64,000 nucleotides of DNA from a virus, in the IMG/VR virus record IMGVR_UViG_3300030333_007705, positions 1 through 64,000 of that record, one strand, 5' to 3'. The notes below the pieces were generated by a model, which was not told the origin of the DNA, ran no database searches, and saw nothing but the letters and a program-made list of their open reading frames with translations. Positions 8,850 through 15,902 of this stretch are shown one piece after another. The number at the start of each line of letters is the position of its first letter. The first letter of the stretch is position 1. Made by a program: the position numbers and the translations under genes.

Positions 8850-9762
8850 GATCTTTTGGATTTTTCCAAACTAAAATATTTGTTCGCTTCCTAGACTCCC
8901 AGACTCGTGATTCGCTATCATCGCTAGTCCAATCTTCCTCTTTCTCTTCTTCGTCGTCGTCTTCAGGCCAGCCAGAGCCGCTCCACCAGTCGTCTAATGC
9001 GCCCGACGCGGCTAGCGGTGATACGTCTCCTGCTGCGCCGGCAGGCAGTGGCGGAGGAGATCCACCCGATGGCTCATCTGAAACGATATCTTCAGGGTCC
9101 ACGTCTAACGGCTCGTCGTCTTCTTTTTCGTCTTCTTTTTCAGAATCTTCTGGTTTTGATTTATCCGAAGACTCGCCACCGCCCGAGCCAATCATCTTTT
9201 TTAATTGCTGGAGTTGGTTTTCTAAATTATCGCGAAACTTTTGAAAGCTTTCGATTAGCTCATCAAGTATTGCAATAATGTTTCCAACATCTCCAGAGCC
9301 AGCGGCATCTAGTTTGTCGTCGATATCCTTACCGGACTTGTCATCTTTAGAGTCTTCACCTTCCTCTGACTCTTCTTTCTCTTCTTTTATGGCATCCACC
9401 TCTTCAGAGGATTTCTTGCCTTTTAGTTTGTCTCTAGCATCTGTAAGCTGTTCAATAAGCTTGTCAAACATCTCAATCCATCCCTGGATTTGCTGAGGCC
9501 CTTTATCTTGGCTTAATCCGGACAACATCTGAGCAAGGCTATCTCCATAAGCACCGTCTGCCAAACCGCGGATAAACCCCTGCCCAGCATCCCCGGATAA
9601 GAATTTTGCTACTTTTTGACGCCACTTTGGAAGAGAAGAATAGCCCGGCATTTGCCTCGTCTTTATGAGGCTTTCGCCCTCTGCTTCACGCTCTGGGTTA
9701 CCTGCAGCTTCTCTGAGCCGCTTCCTGATCATATTCTTTAATTCTGATTCAGTGATTTTCAT
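8839..9762 (-). CDS. Tagged acidic protein, class II tag
   Basis: 307 residues. The tag differs from the FENWRR type: MKITESELKNMIRKRLREA, ending LRE. A structured part covers 30-110. Two coiled-coil-like segments (92-115 and about 165-190) are separated by long Glu/Asp/Ser/Lys tracts, and a Gly/Pro-rich stretch follows near 230. The C-terminus is basic again. Composition resembles a scaffold or internal virion protein. Confidence 0.65.
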   Translation of the reverse strand: MKITESELKNMIRKRLREAAGNPEREAEGESLIKTRQMPGYSSLPKWRQKVAKFLSGDAGQGFIRGLADGAYGDSLAQMLSGLSQDKGPQQIQGWIEMFDKLIEQLTDARDKLKGKKSSEEVDAIKEEKEESEEGEDSKDDKSGKDIDDKLDAAGSGDVGNIIAILDELIESFQKFRDNLENQLQQLKKMIGSGGGESSDKSKPEDSEKEDEKEDDEPLDVDPEDIVSDEPSGGSPPPLPAGAAGDVSPLAASGALDDWWSGSGWPEDDDEEEKEEDWTSDDSESRVWESRKRTNILVWKNPKDLIS

Positions 9763-9943
9763 GTTCTTCCTTCTCCAGGAGTTGTTCAGCTTCTTCAGCC
9801 TCTTCGTCTTCTTTTTTCCAGATCATCTTGATAACTTCGTAAACATGCTCTTTTGGCAAAGTTTTGTAAGTTTCTCTTAAATTGCTTCTGGCTTCTTTGG
9901 ATGTGAGCTTATTCTTGGTCATCTCGACACATATTAAGCACAT
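9749..9943 (-). CDS. Small charged helical protein
   Basis: 64 residues from 9943; an in-frame ATG at 9921 gives MTKNKLTSKEARSNL, an equally plausible start. The C-terminal third is a Glu-rich helix (EDEEAEEAEQLLEKEE). It overlaps the tagged acidic gene by 14 nt. No function recognised. Confidence 0.5.
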   Translation of the reverse strand: MCLICVEMTKNKLTSKEARSNLRETYKTLPKEHVYEVIKMIWKKEDEEAEEAEQLLEKEEHENH

Positions 9944-9944
9944 C

Positions 9945-10055
9945 TTAGCATTGTCCCGAAAGCCTGGCCAAGAGCCAAATGCCGGCGACAGTTAAAAGCA
10001 AAGGCTTCCAATTTTGCATGAGCAGTAATTTCGCATTATTTAATAAGTTCTTCAT
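9945..10055 (-). CDS. 36-residue membrane peptide
   Basis: ATG at 10055 with AAGGAGAAA upstream, stop at 9945-9947. Residues 8-31 include a hydrophobic helix (WKPLLLTVAGIWLLARL). It fits exactly between its neighbours. Function unknown. Confidence 0.5.
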   Translation of the reverse strand: MKNLLNNAKLLLMQNWKPLLLTVAGIWLLARLSGQC

Positions 10056-10081
10056 GATAATTTCTCCTTGTTGTTTGTATT

Positions 10082-10519
10082 TTATGGCCTAGGCACGATT
10101 CTTAAGGTATCAACTATGTAATCAACGAGATTTTCCAGGGCGGTAACGCGCTTTTCTAGCTCGTGCGGCAGCGTTGGCATTGTACGTTGCGGTGGTCTGC
10201 GGTCATCTCCGGGTCGTTCTGGCGGAAGGGCAGGGCCCAAGGACCGCTCTTTAATGGGAAGGGGCCCCCGCAGGTATTCGGGCTCGTCGCTTTCCAACTC
10301 TTCAACCCTTTCAAAGAGTTCTACTATTGGATCCATAAACCGATTAAGTTTCGTACTCTGAGACGGCCTATTCTCAAGGCCGCCAAGGTCGATCGCCTCC
10401 GAGAGGGCGCGGACCATTTCAGCGCGCATCTGTCCCATGTGGCGCGCCTGCTTCTCATTAAGGGTTTTTTCTAATTCTTCTTTAATAAGCTTCTTTAAGC
10501 CTGATTTTGTAATTTTCAT
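10082..10519 (-). CDS. Tagged proline-rich protein, class II tag
   Basis: 145 residues. The tag MKITKSGLKKLIKEELEK continues to TLNEK, ending in LNE. After a helical segment (about 25-75) there is a Pro/Arg-rich stretch near 85-115 and a C-terminal helix. No catalytic motif. Virion location is inferred from the tag. Confidence 0.65.
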   Translation of the reverse strand: MKITKSGLKKLIKEELEKTLNEKQARHMGQMRAEMVRALSEAIDLGGLENRPSQSTKLNRFMDPIVELFERVEELESDEPEYLRGPLPIKERSLGPALPPERPGDDRRPPQRTMPTLPHELEKRVTALENLVDYIVDTLRIVPRP

Positions 10520-10531
10520 ATTGAGGCCCTC

Positions 10532-10897
10532 CTACGGCCAATCCTGAGTTTCATCTGGATTCCAAGTTCTTAAGTCCCAGTTTCTATTATGCACGTCCAC
10601 AGCCATGATCTCATTCTCTGCACCAGCCTCTACCGAAACCAGACAATACGCTTTAAGTGATTTTACCTCCTCAGGGGTTTGCGGAATATCCGTATCATGC
10701 TCGTGTGCCCAACTGAAATAAGCATTTTGTGCGTCTTCTTGTGTCCACGCGTTCCCAGCGGGAGTGTCTCGCAGCTGCCCACAATCTACAAGTGTATCAC
10801 CGCCCTGGTTGTGGTGATCCATGTCAATATTCTCGTTCAAGAAATACCTTGGATCTCTCCGCTTACCTTTATTTTTAATTGGTTTTCCGTATCTCAT
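10532..10897 (-). CDS. Hypothetical with RDPRYFLNE start region
   Basis: 121 residues. A basic N-terminus (KNKGKRRDPRYFLNEN) again ends in a ΦLNE-type site at residues 20-22, which suggests a third tag class. The body is acidic/aromatic (YFSWAHEHD, NWDLRTWNPDETQDWP). It overlaps the upstream coiled-coil gene by 1 nt. Confidence 0.6.
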   Translation of the reverse strand: MRYGKPIKNKGKRRDPRYFLNENIDMDHHNQGGDTLVDCGQLRDTPAGNAWTQEDAQNAYFSWAHEHDTDIPQTPEEVKSLKAYCLVSVEAGAENEIMAVDVHNRNWDLRTWNPDETQDWP

Positions 10898-11091
10898 TAT
10901 TTACTCCTAAAACAGCTCAAGCCCCCAGGAAACATGCCTTTCCAGGTGACTGCTCGTTCGGCTGTGTTTTTTTGTTTTTCTAAAGTAACCACCTTTTCTT
11001 CTAGCTCAGCAACTTTTGCTTCCAAAGCTCTTTTCTCTTGTTTAAGCTTTGCAATAATGTTTATTTTTTGCATGATACCGAACTGTTCCAC
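10897..11091 (-). CDS. Coiled-coil protein
   Basis: 64 residues from a GTG at 11091 with AAGGA seven bases upstream; an ATG at 11073 is the alternative. Residues 14-45 form a strong heptad coil (LKQEKRALEAKVAELEEKV). Function unknown. Confidence 0.55.
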   Translation of the reverse strand: MEQFGIMQKINIIAKLKQEKRALEAKVAELEEKVVTLEKQKNTAERAVTWKGMFPGGLSCFRSK

Positions 11092-11127
11092 AGGTGCATC
11101 CTTTTGTTGTCAGACACTAATATATAG

Positions 11128-11155
11128 TTTAATTTTAACTATAAGTTCCTATATT
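11128..11155 (+). promoter_or_regulatory. Plus-strand promoter for the YiiX-like operon
   Basis: TTTAAT, 16 bp, TATATT, with CC just before the -10, the same spacing and pre-10 bases as the minus-strand phage promoters. Transcription would start about 11162, next to the AGGAGG at 11162-11167. Confidence 0.55.
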
Positions 11156-11172
11156 GTTAACAGGAGGTTGAC

Positions 11173-11289
11173 ATGATTATCTTTACGACGGTGGTAATCG
11201 CCGGAGTGTTGCTAACAAGCCTGACGTGCAGGCTTTTGCTATCTGCACTCATTAATAATTGCATGCCCGCGCCCAAGGAGGCGAAATGA
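11173..11289 (+). CDS. 38-residue membrane peptide
   Basis: ATG at 11173 preceded by CAGGAGG. Residues 2-29 are hydrophobic (IIFTTVVIAGVLLTSL, then LLLSAL). The stop TGA overlaps the start of the next gene (AATGA), so the two are probably translationally coupled. Perhaps a membrane partner or leader of the YiiX-like protein. Confidence 0.5.
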   Translation: MIIFTTVVIAGVLLTSLTCRLLLSALINNCMPAPKEAK

Positions 11290-11924
11290 AGAGGTTGATT
11301 GTTGGAGTGACGCTCGCCACAGTCATGCTCATGACCATATGTGGCACGCGCGCAAGCGCGGAAAAAAATTTCCAAACAGGGGACATTATCTTTCAAACCA
11401 CACGAGGCAGATTGGCCACAGTGGTAGCGACAGCGACCCTTTCGAAGTATACACACGTTGGCATGGTTATCGTCAAGAAAGGAAAACCTTACGTAATCGA
11501 AGCCAGGAATCGGGGTGTAAAGATGCGACCATTGCACAAATTCACCGAAGCGGGCTTCGGAAAAAATTTTTCTGTTTTAAGGATCAACTATGGCCTTAGT
11601 GAAGAAGAAAAACGTAAGCTAGCCAATGAAGCCCGTAGCCATTTAGGCAAAAAATATGATAGCAAGTTTCGTTGGGACGATAAAAAGCTTTACTGTTCAG
11701 AGTTGGTGTACAAATCTTACATGAATGCTTTGGGCCTTGAATTGAATACAACCGAGAAATTAGGTGATTTCTATTCTTCTTGGAACCCTATTATCAATGC
11801 TTATGTCGAGAGAAAATATGGAAACAGCAAAAAGCTTCCCTTTGAAGAAGAGGCGATCACTCCCATACGTCTATACAAAAGCGATAAGCTTAAGCTAATT
11901 CACAGCACTTATCTAGTGCCTTAG
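11286..11924 (+). CDS. Exported YiiX/NlpC-P60-like cysteine hydrolase
   Basis: 212 residues from the ATG at 11286 (GGAGGCGAA upstream). Residues 1-25 are a signal peptide ending near RASAE. Permuted papain-like features follow: GDIIFQ near 31, KYTHVGMVI near 53 with the His, and LYCSELV near 138 with the candidate catalytic Cys and Glu. This order matches YiiX/YebB-type members of the NlpC/P60 superfamily, which cleave peptide or acyl bonds. Likely periplasmic, acting on peptidoglycan or lipid-linked substrates. Its gene is convergent with a tagged papain-like gene. Confidence 0.75.
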   Translation: MKRLIVGVTLATVMLMTICGTRASAEKNFQTGDIIFQTTRGRLATVVATATLSKYTHVGMVIVKKGKPYVIEARNRGVKMRPLHKFTEAGFGKNFSVLRINYGLSEEEKRKLANEARSHLGKKYDSKFRWDDKKLYCSELVYKSYMNALGLELNTTEKLGDFYSSWNPIINAYVERKYGNSKKLPFEEEAITPIRLYKSDKLKLIHSTYLVP

Positions 11925-12742
11925 ACGTTTACGATTTCCTCGTCTTTGTCATCGATAGCATAGTCGATAATAGAATCAGGTTTGGCAAGGAATGCCTTTC
12001 TCATGGAAAGGCCGCTTCCTTCGCCACCTCCGGCACTCAAAACCTCGGCCACAAACGTCGCGCAATTTTCCCCGCCTGCGGCGGGGCCTAAAAAGTTGTA
12101 CGGTTTCATTCGGCCCGTTTTTGAGTTAGCATAGGCGAAAGCGCGTTCGGCGTTAATTCCTCGAACCAAAGCAACCTTCATTTGGCTTTGCCCTGAGTAG
12201 TTTTTAAACTTTCTGTATGCTTTGACGTTAGCTAGGTACTCATCCTGGTTTTTTAAGCTACCATCATAATCCCATATAGCCCTGCCTTTCATTCTCCAAG
12301 GCCCGCGCACGAGGCCGCCACCCTCTTTTAGGTTCGCTTTCGTCTCAGGTTCCTTACCTGTGATCCCTACAGACTGGGCCCCATACAGATACTTGCCAAA
12401 ATCGAAGTAACGTCCTACACCTTTCTTGTCAATTATTACAATCCCAGCGTGCCCCAGGGGGAAGCCCAGTTTATCTGGGATGATCCCTTTCTCACGCGCT
12501 TTGTTGTATATATCCGACTTGGTTGTTTTTGGCATGTTGAACTCGTATTCTGGCCAGGCAATGGCTAGCGCGTTTACCCTCCGCATGTTTGGGTTCTCGA
12601 TTGCCGCTTCCCTAGCTCTCGCCGCATCGGCTTCTGGGTCCTCATCTTTAAACCCAAACGGATCTAGCCACGATCGTTCGCTTAATACGGCCTTGGTCTC
12701 TTCTAATATGATCTGTCTTAGCAAATCTTGACTAATCTTCAT
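11921..12742 (-). CDS. Tagged papain-like hydrolase candidate
   Basis: 273 residues from the ATG at 12742, giving the class II tag MKISQDLLRQIILEETKAV then LSERS (ends LSE). In the body, GHAGIVIID near 100 and GENCATFVAEVL near 232 have the His and Cys contexts of papain-like/NlpC-P60-like peptidases, in permuted order (His before Cys). I infer a cell-wall or protein-cleaving enzyme carried in the particle. No exact family is recognised. Confidence 0.65.
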   Translation of the reverse strand: MKISQDLLRQIILEETKAVLSERSWLDPFGFKDEDPEADAARAREAAIENPNMRRVNALAIAWPEYEFNMPKTTKSDIYNKAREKGIIPDKLGFPLGHAGIVIIDKKGVGRYFDFGKYLYGAQSVGITGKEPETKANLKEGGGLVRGPWRMKGRAIWDYDGSLKNQDEYLANVKAYRKFKNYSGQSQMKVALVRGINAERAFAYANSKTGRMKPYNFLGPAAGGENCATFVAEVLSAGGGEGSGLSMRKAFLAKPDSIIDYAIDDKDEEIVNV

Positions 12743-12754
12743 GCTTGTAAATAG

Positions 12755-12782
12755 TTTATACTCTCGCAAATGTTCTTATATT
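12755..12782 (+). promoter_or_regulatory. Plus-strand promoter-like site
   Basis: TTTATA, 16 bp, TATATT. It points into the gene-free stretch 12783-13228, where no convincing plus-strand gene is seen, so it could make an untranslated RNA or be fortuitous. Confidence 0.35.
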
Positions 12783-13228
12783 GTTAGTGTGATTATGCAG
12801 TCCTCACCTTACCCTTCCCTAGGGGCCATGTTAACTAACTACAGGAAATCATTATGTTCTGAAAAACTCAAATCTGAAAATTTACCCGCGCAGCGTAAAC
12901 GTATATAGCCCGCATTTGAGCACCCTTTTATTTACAGGGACTTACATTCGGGGATTCTCTATCCCCCCTCCCCCTACCCCCTTGAAATCAAACAGTTTTT
13001 TTGTCAAGAAAATAGTAGATTATTTTGCGCTCAAATGTAACTTAATGTGTGTAAAATATACACACTCTAAGCTGCCAGAATCACTAGGGTTATCTGTCAA
13101 GAGGAAAGATTCACCACTTGTAACTTTGGCTATGCAATACTTGCGGAGTGTGAGTGTGCATATTCGCTACACTCTAACCTCGCGTGATTACTGCACAATA
13201 CGAGTTTAACATATTGAGCAGGTTTTGT
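12783..13228. other. Gene-free, repeat-rich boundary region
   Basis: About 445 bp without a credible gene between the cargo genes and the GC-rich island. It contains a C-rich tract at 12963-12982 (three runs of five or six C, G-rich on the minus strand), inverted repeats of TGTGTA/TACACA type around 13047-13065 and GAGTGT/ACACTC around 13150-13178, two copies of ACACTCTAA, AT-rich stretches and one copy of the AATCACTAGGGTT motif. A replication origin or control region is possible. Confidence 0.45.
13075..13093. repeat. AATCACTAGGGTT motif, copy 1
   Basis: CCAGAATCACTAGGGTT, nearly identical to the copy at 19973. This copy is in gene-free DNA, which argues against the motif being only a coding coincidence. 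Confidence 0.5.
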
Positions 13229-13456
13229 TCAGGTCGGGGTGTCACTTTTGTCACTCTCCTTAGTGCCATTGACAATATGTGGCCAGCCATCAACGAAGCT
13301 GATCTCTATCTGACCAAGGATATATTTGTCTAAGGCATCGCTCAAAACCGTAGCAATATCAAGGCGATTGGCCTTGGCAAACTCATCTACGAGCCTGTGC
13401 ATCTTGTATTCCGTGAAGTCGATTACGTTGTCATTTTCAATATGCTCCTCTGTCAT
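13229..13456 (-). CDS. Hypothetical small protein, possibly leaderless
   Basis: 75 residues from the ATG at 13456; a GTG at 13462 is also in frame. The product is acidic with a helix near 20-45 (MHRLVDEFAKANRLDIATVL). The -10 element ends only about 7 nt before the ATG and no Shine-Dalgarno is visible, so the mRNA may be leaderless. It is the last minus-strand gene before the gene-free region. Confidence 0.55.
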   Translation of the reverse strand: MTEEHIENDNVIDFTEYKMHRLVDEFAKANRLDIATVLSDALDKYILGQIEISFVDGWPHIVNGTKESDKSDTPT

Positions 13457-13462
13457 ATACAC

Positions 13463-13490
13463 AATATAGGAACCGTCGAAGTAAAGTCTA
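13463..13490 (-). promoter_or_regulatory. Promoter of the 13229 gene
   Basis: TAGACT, 16 bp, TATATT, with GGTTCC before the -10 as in the island's repeated promoter. A second TTTACT lies inside the spacer. Confidence 0.55.
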
Positions 13491-13645
13491 TACTTTGAAC
13501 AGGTAGTGCCTAGACTATATTGTGTGTATTATTTCTACACACTTTGTCACCGCTTCTCGTTGGTGGGTAGGCACCCTGCATCCTGTGGACTGTGCATAGC
13601 CTTATGCAAAATACGTGCCAGGTTGCTGACTTCTACCCAGAAAAC
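13491..13645. other. Short non-coding stretch with inverted repeats
   Basis: About 155 bp. It contains TGTGT/ACACA inverted repeats near 13519-13541 and a GCATA/TATGC hairpin near 13596-13610. No gene is seen; it could hold a terminator or an operator. Confidence 0.35.
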
Positions 13646-13837
13646 TTAGAAGGGTATGTCGTCATCCTCGAAGGGGACTGGAACCATCCATGATGGGATA
13701 CCTCTCTGTAGTAGGCTCTCCATCTGCTTAAAGGCCATTCGTGGGCCTCTTATGGAACCTTTCTTTTGTTTACCATCCTCGATCCAATGGACGCGGTAGA
13801 GGGTCGTCCAGGTGTCTTCTGGGCGTTGACCAAACAT
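13646..13837 (-). CDS. Hypothetical protein
   Basis: 63 residues with a beta-like start (TLYRVHWIEDGKQKKGSI), a short helix and an acidic end PFEDDDIPF. The start overlaps the upstream gene by 1 nt. Function unknown. Confidence 0.55.
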   Translation of the reverse strand: MFGQRPEDTWTTLYRVHWIEDGKQKKGSIRGPRMAFKQMESLLQRGIPSWMVPVPFEDDDIPF

Positions 13838-14091
13838 TAGTTTAGTTCCCTCGGCTTCTCTGCGAGGTGCAGGTGTCGTCCTTGGTCATCCTCGACCCAG
13901 ACAGGCCAGCCGGTGGCGAGCCATTGTCGTGCAGTGATCTCGACTTGCTGAAGGTTGGGCGTATCATAGCGCTGGACCCCTCCAGAACCGTCAGGAACGC
14001 ACAGATACCACGTTGTCGCGACTTCCTCTGCCTTTTGGGGTGCAGGGCCTAGAAGGGCGCTTACGAGGGCGCTGAGAGTGTCTCTACTCAT
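13837..14091 (-). CDS. Hypothetical protein
   Basis: 84 residues: an N-terminal helix, then a compact Trp-containing domain (TTWYLCVPDGSG, TARQWLATGWPVWVEDDQG). It overlaps the VGD-like gene upstream by 8 nt. No known family. Confidence 0.55.
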   Translation of the reverse strand: MSRDTLSALVSALLGPAPQKAEEVATTWYLCVPDGSGGVQRYDTPNLQQVEITARQWLATGWPVWVEDDQGRHLHLAEKPRELN

Positions 14092-14347
14092 TTTCTTTTG
14101 TCTCCTCGACCATGAAGTTCAGGTCGTCTGTCTGGCGTATCCATCGCCAGTGTTTGTCAGGGTCGCTCAGGGCTCTGAGCAGTGCAATCGGTGTGCCCTC
14201 TGGGTGGACACTGTGGCGTCTCGCTACCTTTAGCTCTGTGACCCTCCACAGGGCTCCTTGTTCCCTCACACGGTTCTTCCCGTGCTTGGTCTTGCCTGTG
14301 AGGGTCAGGATGTCTCCTACGTCCATTTTCTTTGTACCCTCGGCCAT
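14084..14347 (-). CDS. VGD-family SH3/KOW-like small protein
   Basis: 87 residues from the ATG at 14347, which directly follows the sigma-factor stop; an ATG at 14326 starts exactly at MDVGDILTLTGK and has GAGG upstream. Shows the family pattern: VGD-I-L start, basic segment, then LWRVTEL and WRWIRQ. Operon position suggests coexpression with the sigma factor. Confidence 0.55.
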   Translation of the reverse strand: MAEGTKKMDVGDILTLTGKTKHGKNRVREQGALWRVTELKVARRHSVHPEGTPIALLRALSDPDKHWRWIRQTDDLNFMVEETKENE

Positions 14348-14348
14348 C

Positions 14349-15182
14349 TTAGAAGGAGGCGCGGAGCATGGCCTTGACGCCATCGGCTCCGAACGAGCGG
14401 GTGAAGTGGTCAGCGAGCTTCACGCGAAGCTGCTTCTCAATCTGACCAACGCGCTGCTTGGTCACGCCAAAGGACTTGGCGCAGCGCTGCTCCTCACCGA
14501 GCAGGTCGTTGATGATGCGACCGCGCAGGATGGCTGCGTGGTTGGGCTTGAGGCCCTCGACAAAGGACGCCAGAGCGCGGGCGATAGCCTCGCTGTTCTG
14601 GGTGCGCTCCATGCGCGTATCCTGGCGAAGCTGCCCGTCAGGGATAATGGTTGCGACGGTGCCACCGTCAGCGGTGAGCGGCTTGTCGAGCGACACTCCA
14701 CGGGAAGCCATCGAGGCGAGACACTCGCGCACGTCATCGGCGTCGAGGTCGAGGTGGGCAGCAATCTGCTCTGGGGTCGCGTCAGCGCCGATGGTCTTCT
14801 GAGCCTTCTGGAGCGAGGACCAGAGCTTCTTGGCAGTGCGGGAGCCGCAGTGCAGCGTACCGGCGTTGGCCTGGACGTGCTCCTGGCACTTGGCAGTCAT
14901 CCACATGCGAGCGTAGGTCGTGAAGGACGCCTGCTTGGTGGCGTCGAACTTGCCAGCGGCGATGATGATGCCCTCGGTCGCACAGGCGAGGAGGTCGTTG
15001 AAGTCAACGCCACGTCGGACGTGCTTCTTGGCGACCTTGTGGGCGAGGCGAATGTTGGCACCGATGAGGCGCTCAAGGGACTTCTCGTCGCCCGTGGACT
15101 GGTAGTCGGCGCAGAGGTCAATCTGCTCGGACTTGCTGAGGATGATGCAGGTGGCGGCGATGGTCGTAAGAAGGTTCGTCAT
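14349..15182 (-). CDS. RNA polymerase sigma-70 family factor
   Basis: 277 residues. Region 2 is clear: GANIRLAHKVAKKHVRRGVD then FNDLLACATEGIIIAAGKFD (2.1-2.2) and ASFTTYARMWMTAKCQEHVQ (2.3-2.4). Region 3-like PEQIAAHLDLDADDVRECL is at about 143-162, and region 4.2 helix-turn-helix SFGVTKQRVGQIEKQLRVKL at about 237-258. Region 1.1 is absent, so it resembles a group 3/4-size alternative factor with intact regions 2-4. It would replace host sigma on core polymerase. The repeated island promoter is its most obvious candidate target (inference). Confidence 0.9.
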   Translation of the reverse strand: MTNLLTTIAATCIILSKSEQIDLCADYQSTGDEKSLERLIGANIRLAHKVAKKHVRRGVDFNDLLACATEGIIIAAGKFDATKQASFTTYARMWMTAKCQEHVQANAGTLHCGSRTAKKLWSSLQKAQKTIGADATPEQIAAHLDLDADDVRECLASMASRGVSLDKPLTADGGTVATIIPDGQLRQDTRMERTQNSEAIARALASFVEGLKPNHAAILRGRIINDLLGEEQRCAKSFGVTKQRVGQIEKQLRVKLADHFTRSFGADGVKAMLRASF

Positions 15183-15212
15183 GTTGGGTTCTCCAGGGTT
15201 GTTGACGTTGTG

Positions 15213-15240
15213 CCTATATATATTGCAGGTTCCGTGCCAA
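15213..15240 (-). promoter_or_regulatory. Promoter of the sigma-factor gene
   Basis: TTGGCA, 16 bp, TATAGG about 30 bp before the ATG. The -35 is nearer the host sigma-70 consensus than the TTTACY of the other island promoters, which would suit early expression by host polymerase. Confidence 0.45.
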
Positions 15241-15270
15241 CTTTGGCTTTTCAGCCATTTTTTTTACTTA

Positions 15271-15290
15271 TTGAATGATTCCAGGGGGTT
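15271..15290. repeat. AACCCT/AGGGTT-type motif, copy 2
   Basis: TTGAATGATTCCAGGGGGTT, about 30 bp upstream of the sigma-gene -35. A degenerate copy. Confidence 0.4.
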
Positions 15291-15330
15291 GCAGTCTTCT
15301 CTCTCTCGCCACTCTGGCCAGGAGAGCCTC

Positions 15331-15396
15331 AAGTGCGTACTTGGTTACGCACTTTTGTGTATCTCGTTACACACTAAGTGCGTACTTTTTGACACA
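15331..15396. repeat. GTGCGTAC iteron-like cluster
   Basis: AAGTGCGTAC occurs twice in direct orientation (15331 and 15376), TTACGCACTT once inverted (15345), and TGTGTA...TACACA lies between. The cluster covers the 3' end of the 15374 gene and sits upstream of the sigma gene. It may be an operator or initiator-binding site. Confidence 0.5.
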
Positions 15397-15595
15397 CCTG
15401 TGCTCGTCGGGCCTTCCGGGCCTTCCGGGCGCAACCCTTGCAGGTGGCGAGGACAGGAGCCCAGTAGCCCACCGCAGACTGTGCCCAATGGACGTTCAGC
15501 TTCCGTCGCTGGCCAGGGGTCACGCAGTAGTCGTCAGCGTCACAGACGCCAATCTCGACGCGCTCAGAGGGATGGATGGGTGCTTGGTTCGTCAT
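15374..15595 (-). CDS. Hypothetical small protein with CxxC
   Basis: 73 residues from the ATG at 15595, chosen for GGAGACGAC upstream. Contains VCDADDYCV and a basic tail with CKGCARKARKARR; four cysteines could bind zinc. The stop falls within the iteron-like repeats. It has its own phage promoter. Confidence 0.55.
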   Translation of the reverse strand: MTNQAPIHPSERVEIGVCDADDYCVTPGQRRKLNVHWAQSAVGYWAPVLATCKGCARKARKARRAQVCQKVRT

Positions 15596-15623
15596 GTCGT
15601 CTCCGTGTCTCTCGTACACCTAT

Positions 15624-15651
15624 AAAGTAAGAACCAGAATCGGCCAGACAA
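15624..15651 (-). promoter_or_regulatory. Island promoter, 15595 gene
   Basis: TTGTCT, 16 bp, TACTTT with GGTTCT before the -10. It lies about 29 bp before the ATG. Confidence 0.55.
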
Positions 15652-15656
15652 GGGGG

Positions 15657-15902
15657 TCATGTCGTTTTTTTGAAAGATTCTTCATCTTTCTTATAACCCT
15701 TTGAAATCACTATGATTTTTGATGCTGGATACCATCTGTCGTACCCATCGGGTAGATAGAGGCTCTCAGGCGGCTGCAACCACCTGACGCGATACCAGCC
15801 ACCCTTATCGACGTTCAGCACCAGCGCTGGCCCTCGTGGTTCATCCGAGAAGGGAGCCCGCAAGCGAACGAGGTCGCCAACTTCAGGCACCGACTCAGCC
15901 AT
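15657..15902 (-). CDS. VGD-family SH3/KOW-like small protein
   Basis: 81 residues: PEVGDLVRLRAPF near the start, then ALVLNVDKGGWYRVRWLQPP, the beta-strand pattern seen in the family, and a Lys/Glu-rich tail. Starts 8 nt inside the upstream gene. Stands alone, without a VGD neighbour on either side. Confidence 0.65.
   Translation of the reverse strand: MAESVPEVGDLVRLRAPFSDEPRGPALVLNVDKGGWYRVRWLQPPESLYLPDGYDRWYPASKIIVISKGYKKDEESFKKTT
15695..15717. repeat. AACCCT/AGGGTT-type motif, copy 3
   Basis: AACCCTTTGAAATCACTATG, about 45 bp upstream of the promoter at 15624-15651 and inside the 3' end of the VGD gene. Confidence 0.45.

Noticed and set aside
12881-12907. TTTACC-15-TATATA on the plus strand
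   Set aside because: Spacer is 15 rather than 16-17 and no gene follows.
12963-12982. G-quadruplex on the minus strand
   Set aside because: Only three G-runs; a four-tract quadruplex would need the six-G run to split, so not claimed as a feature.
12916-13209. 97-residue plus-strand frame in the gene-free block
   Set aside because: No ribosome site, no motif, and it runs through inverted repeats.
14112-15278. Long open frame on the plus strand opposite the sigma gene
   Set aside because: GC-rich antisense shadow; the minus-strand frame has clear sigma-70 regions 2-4.
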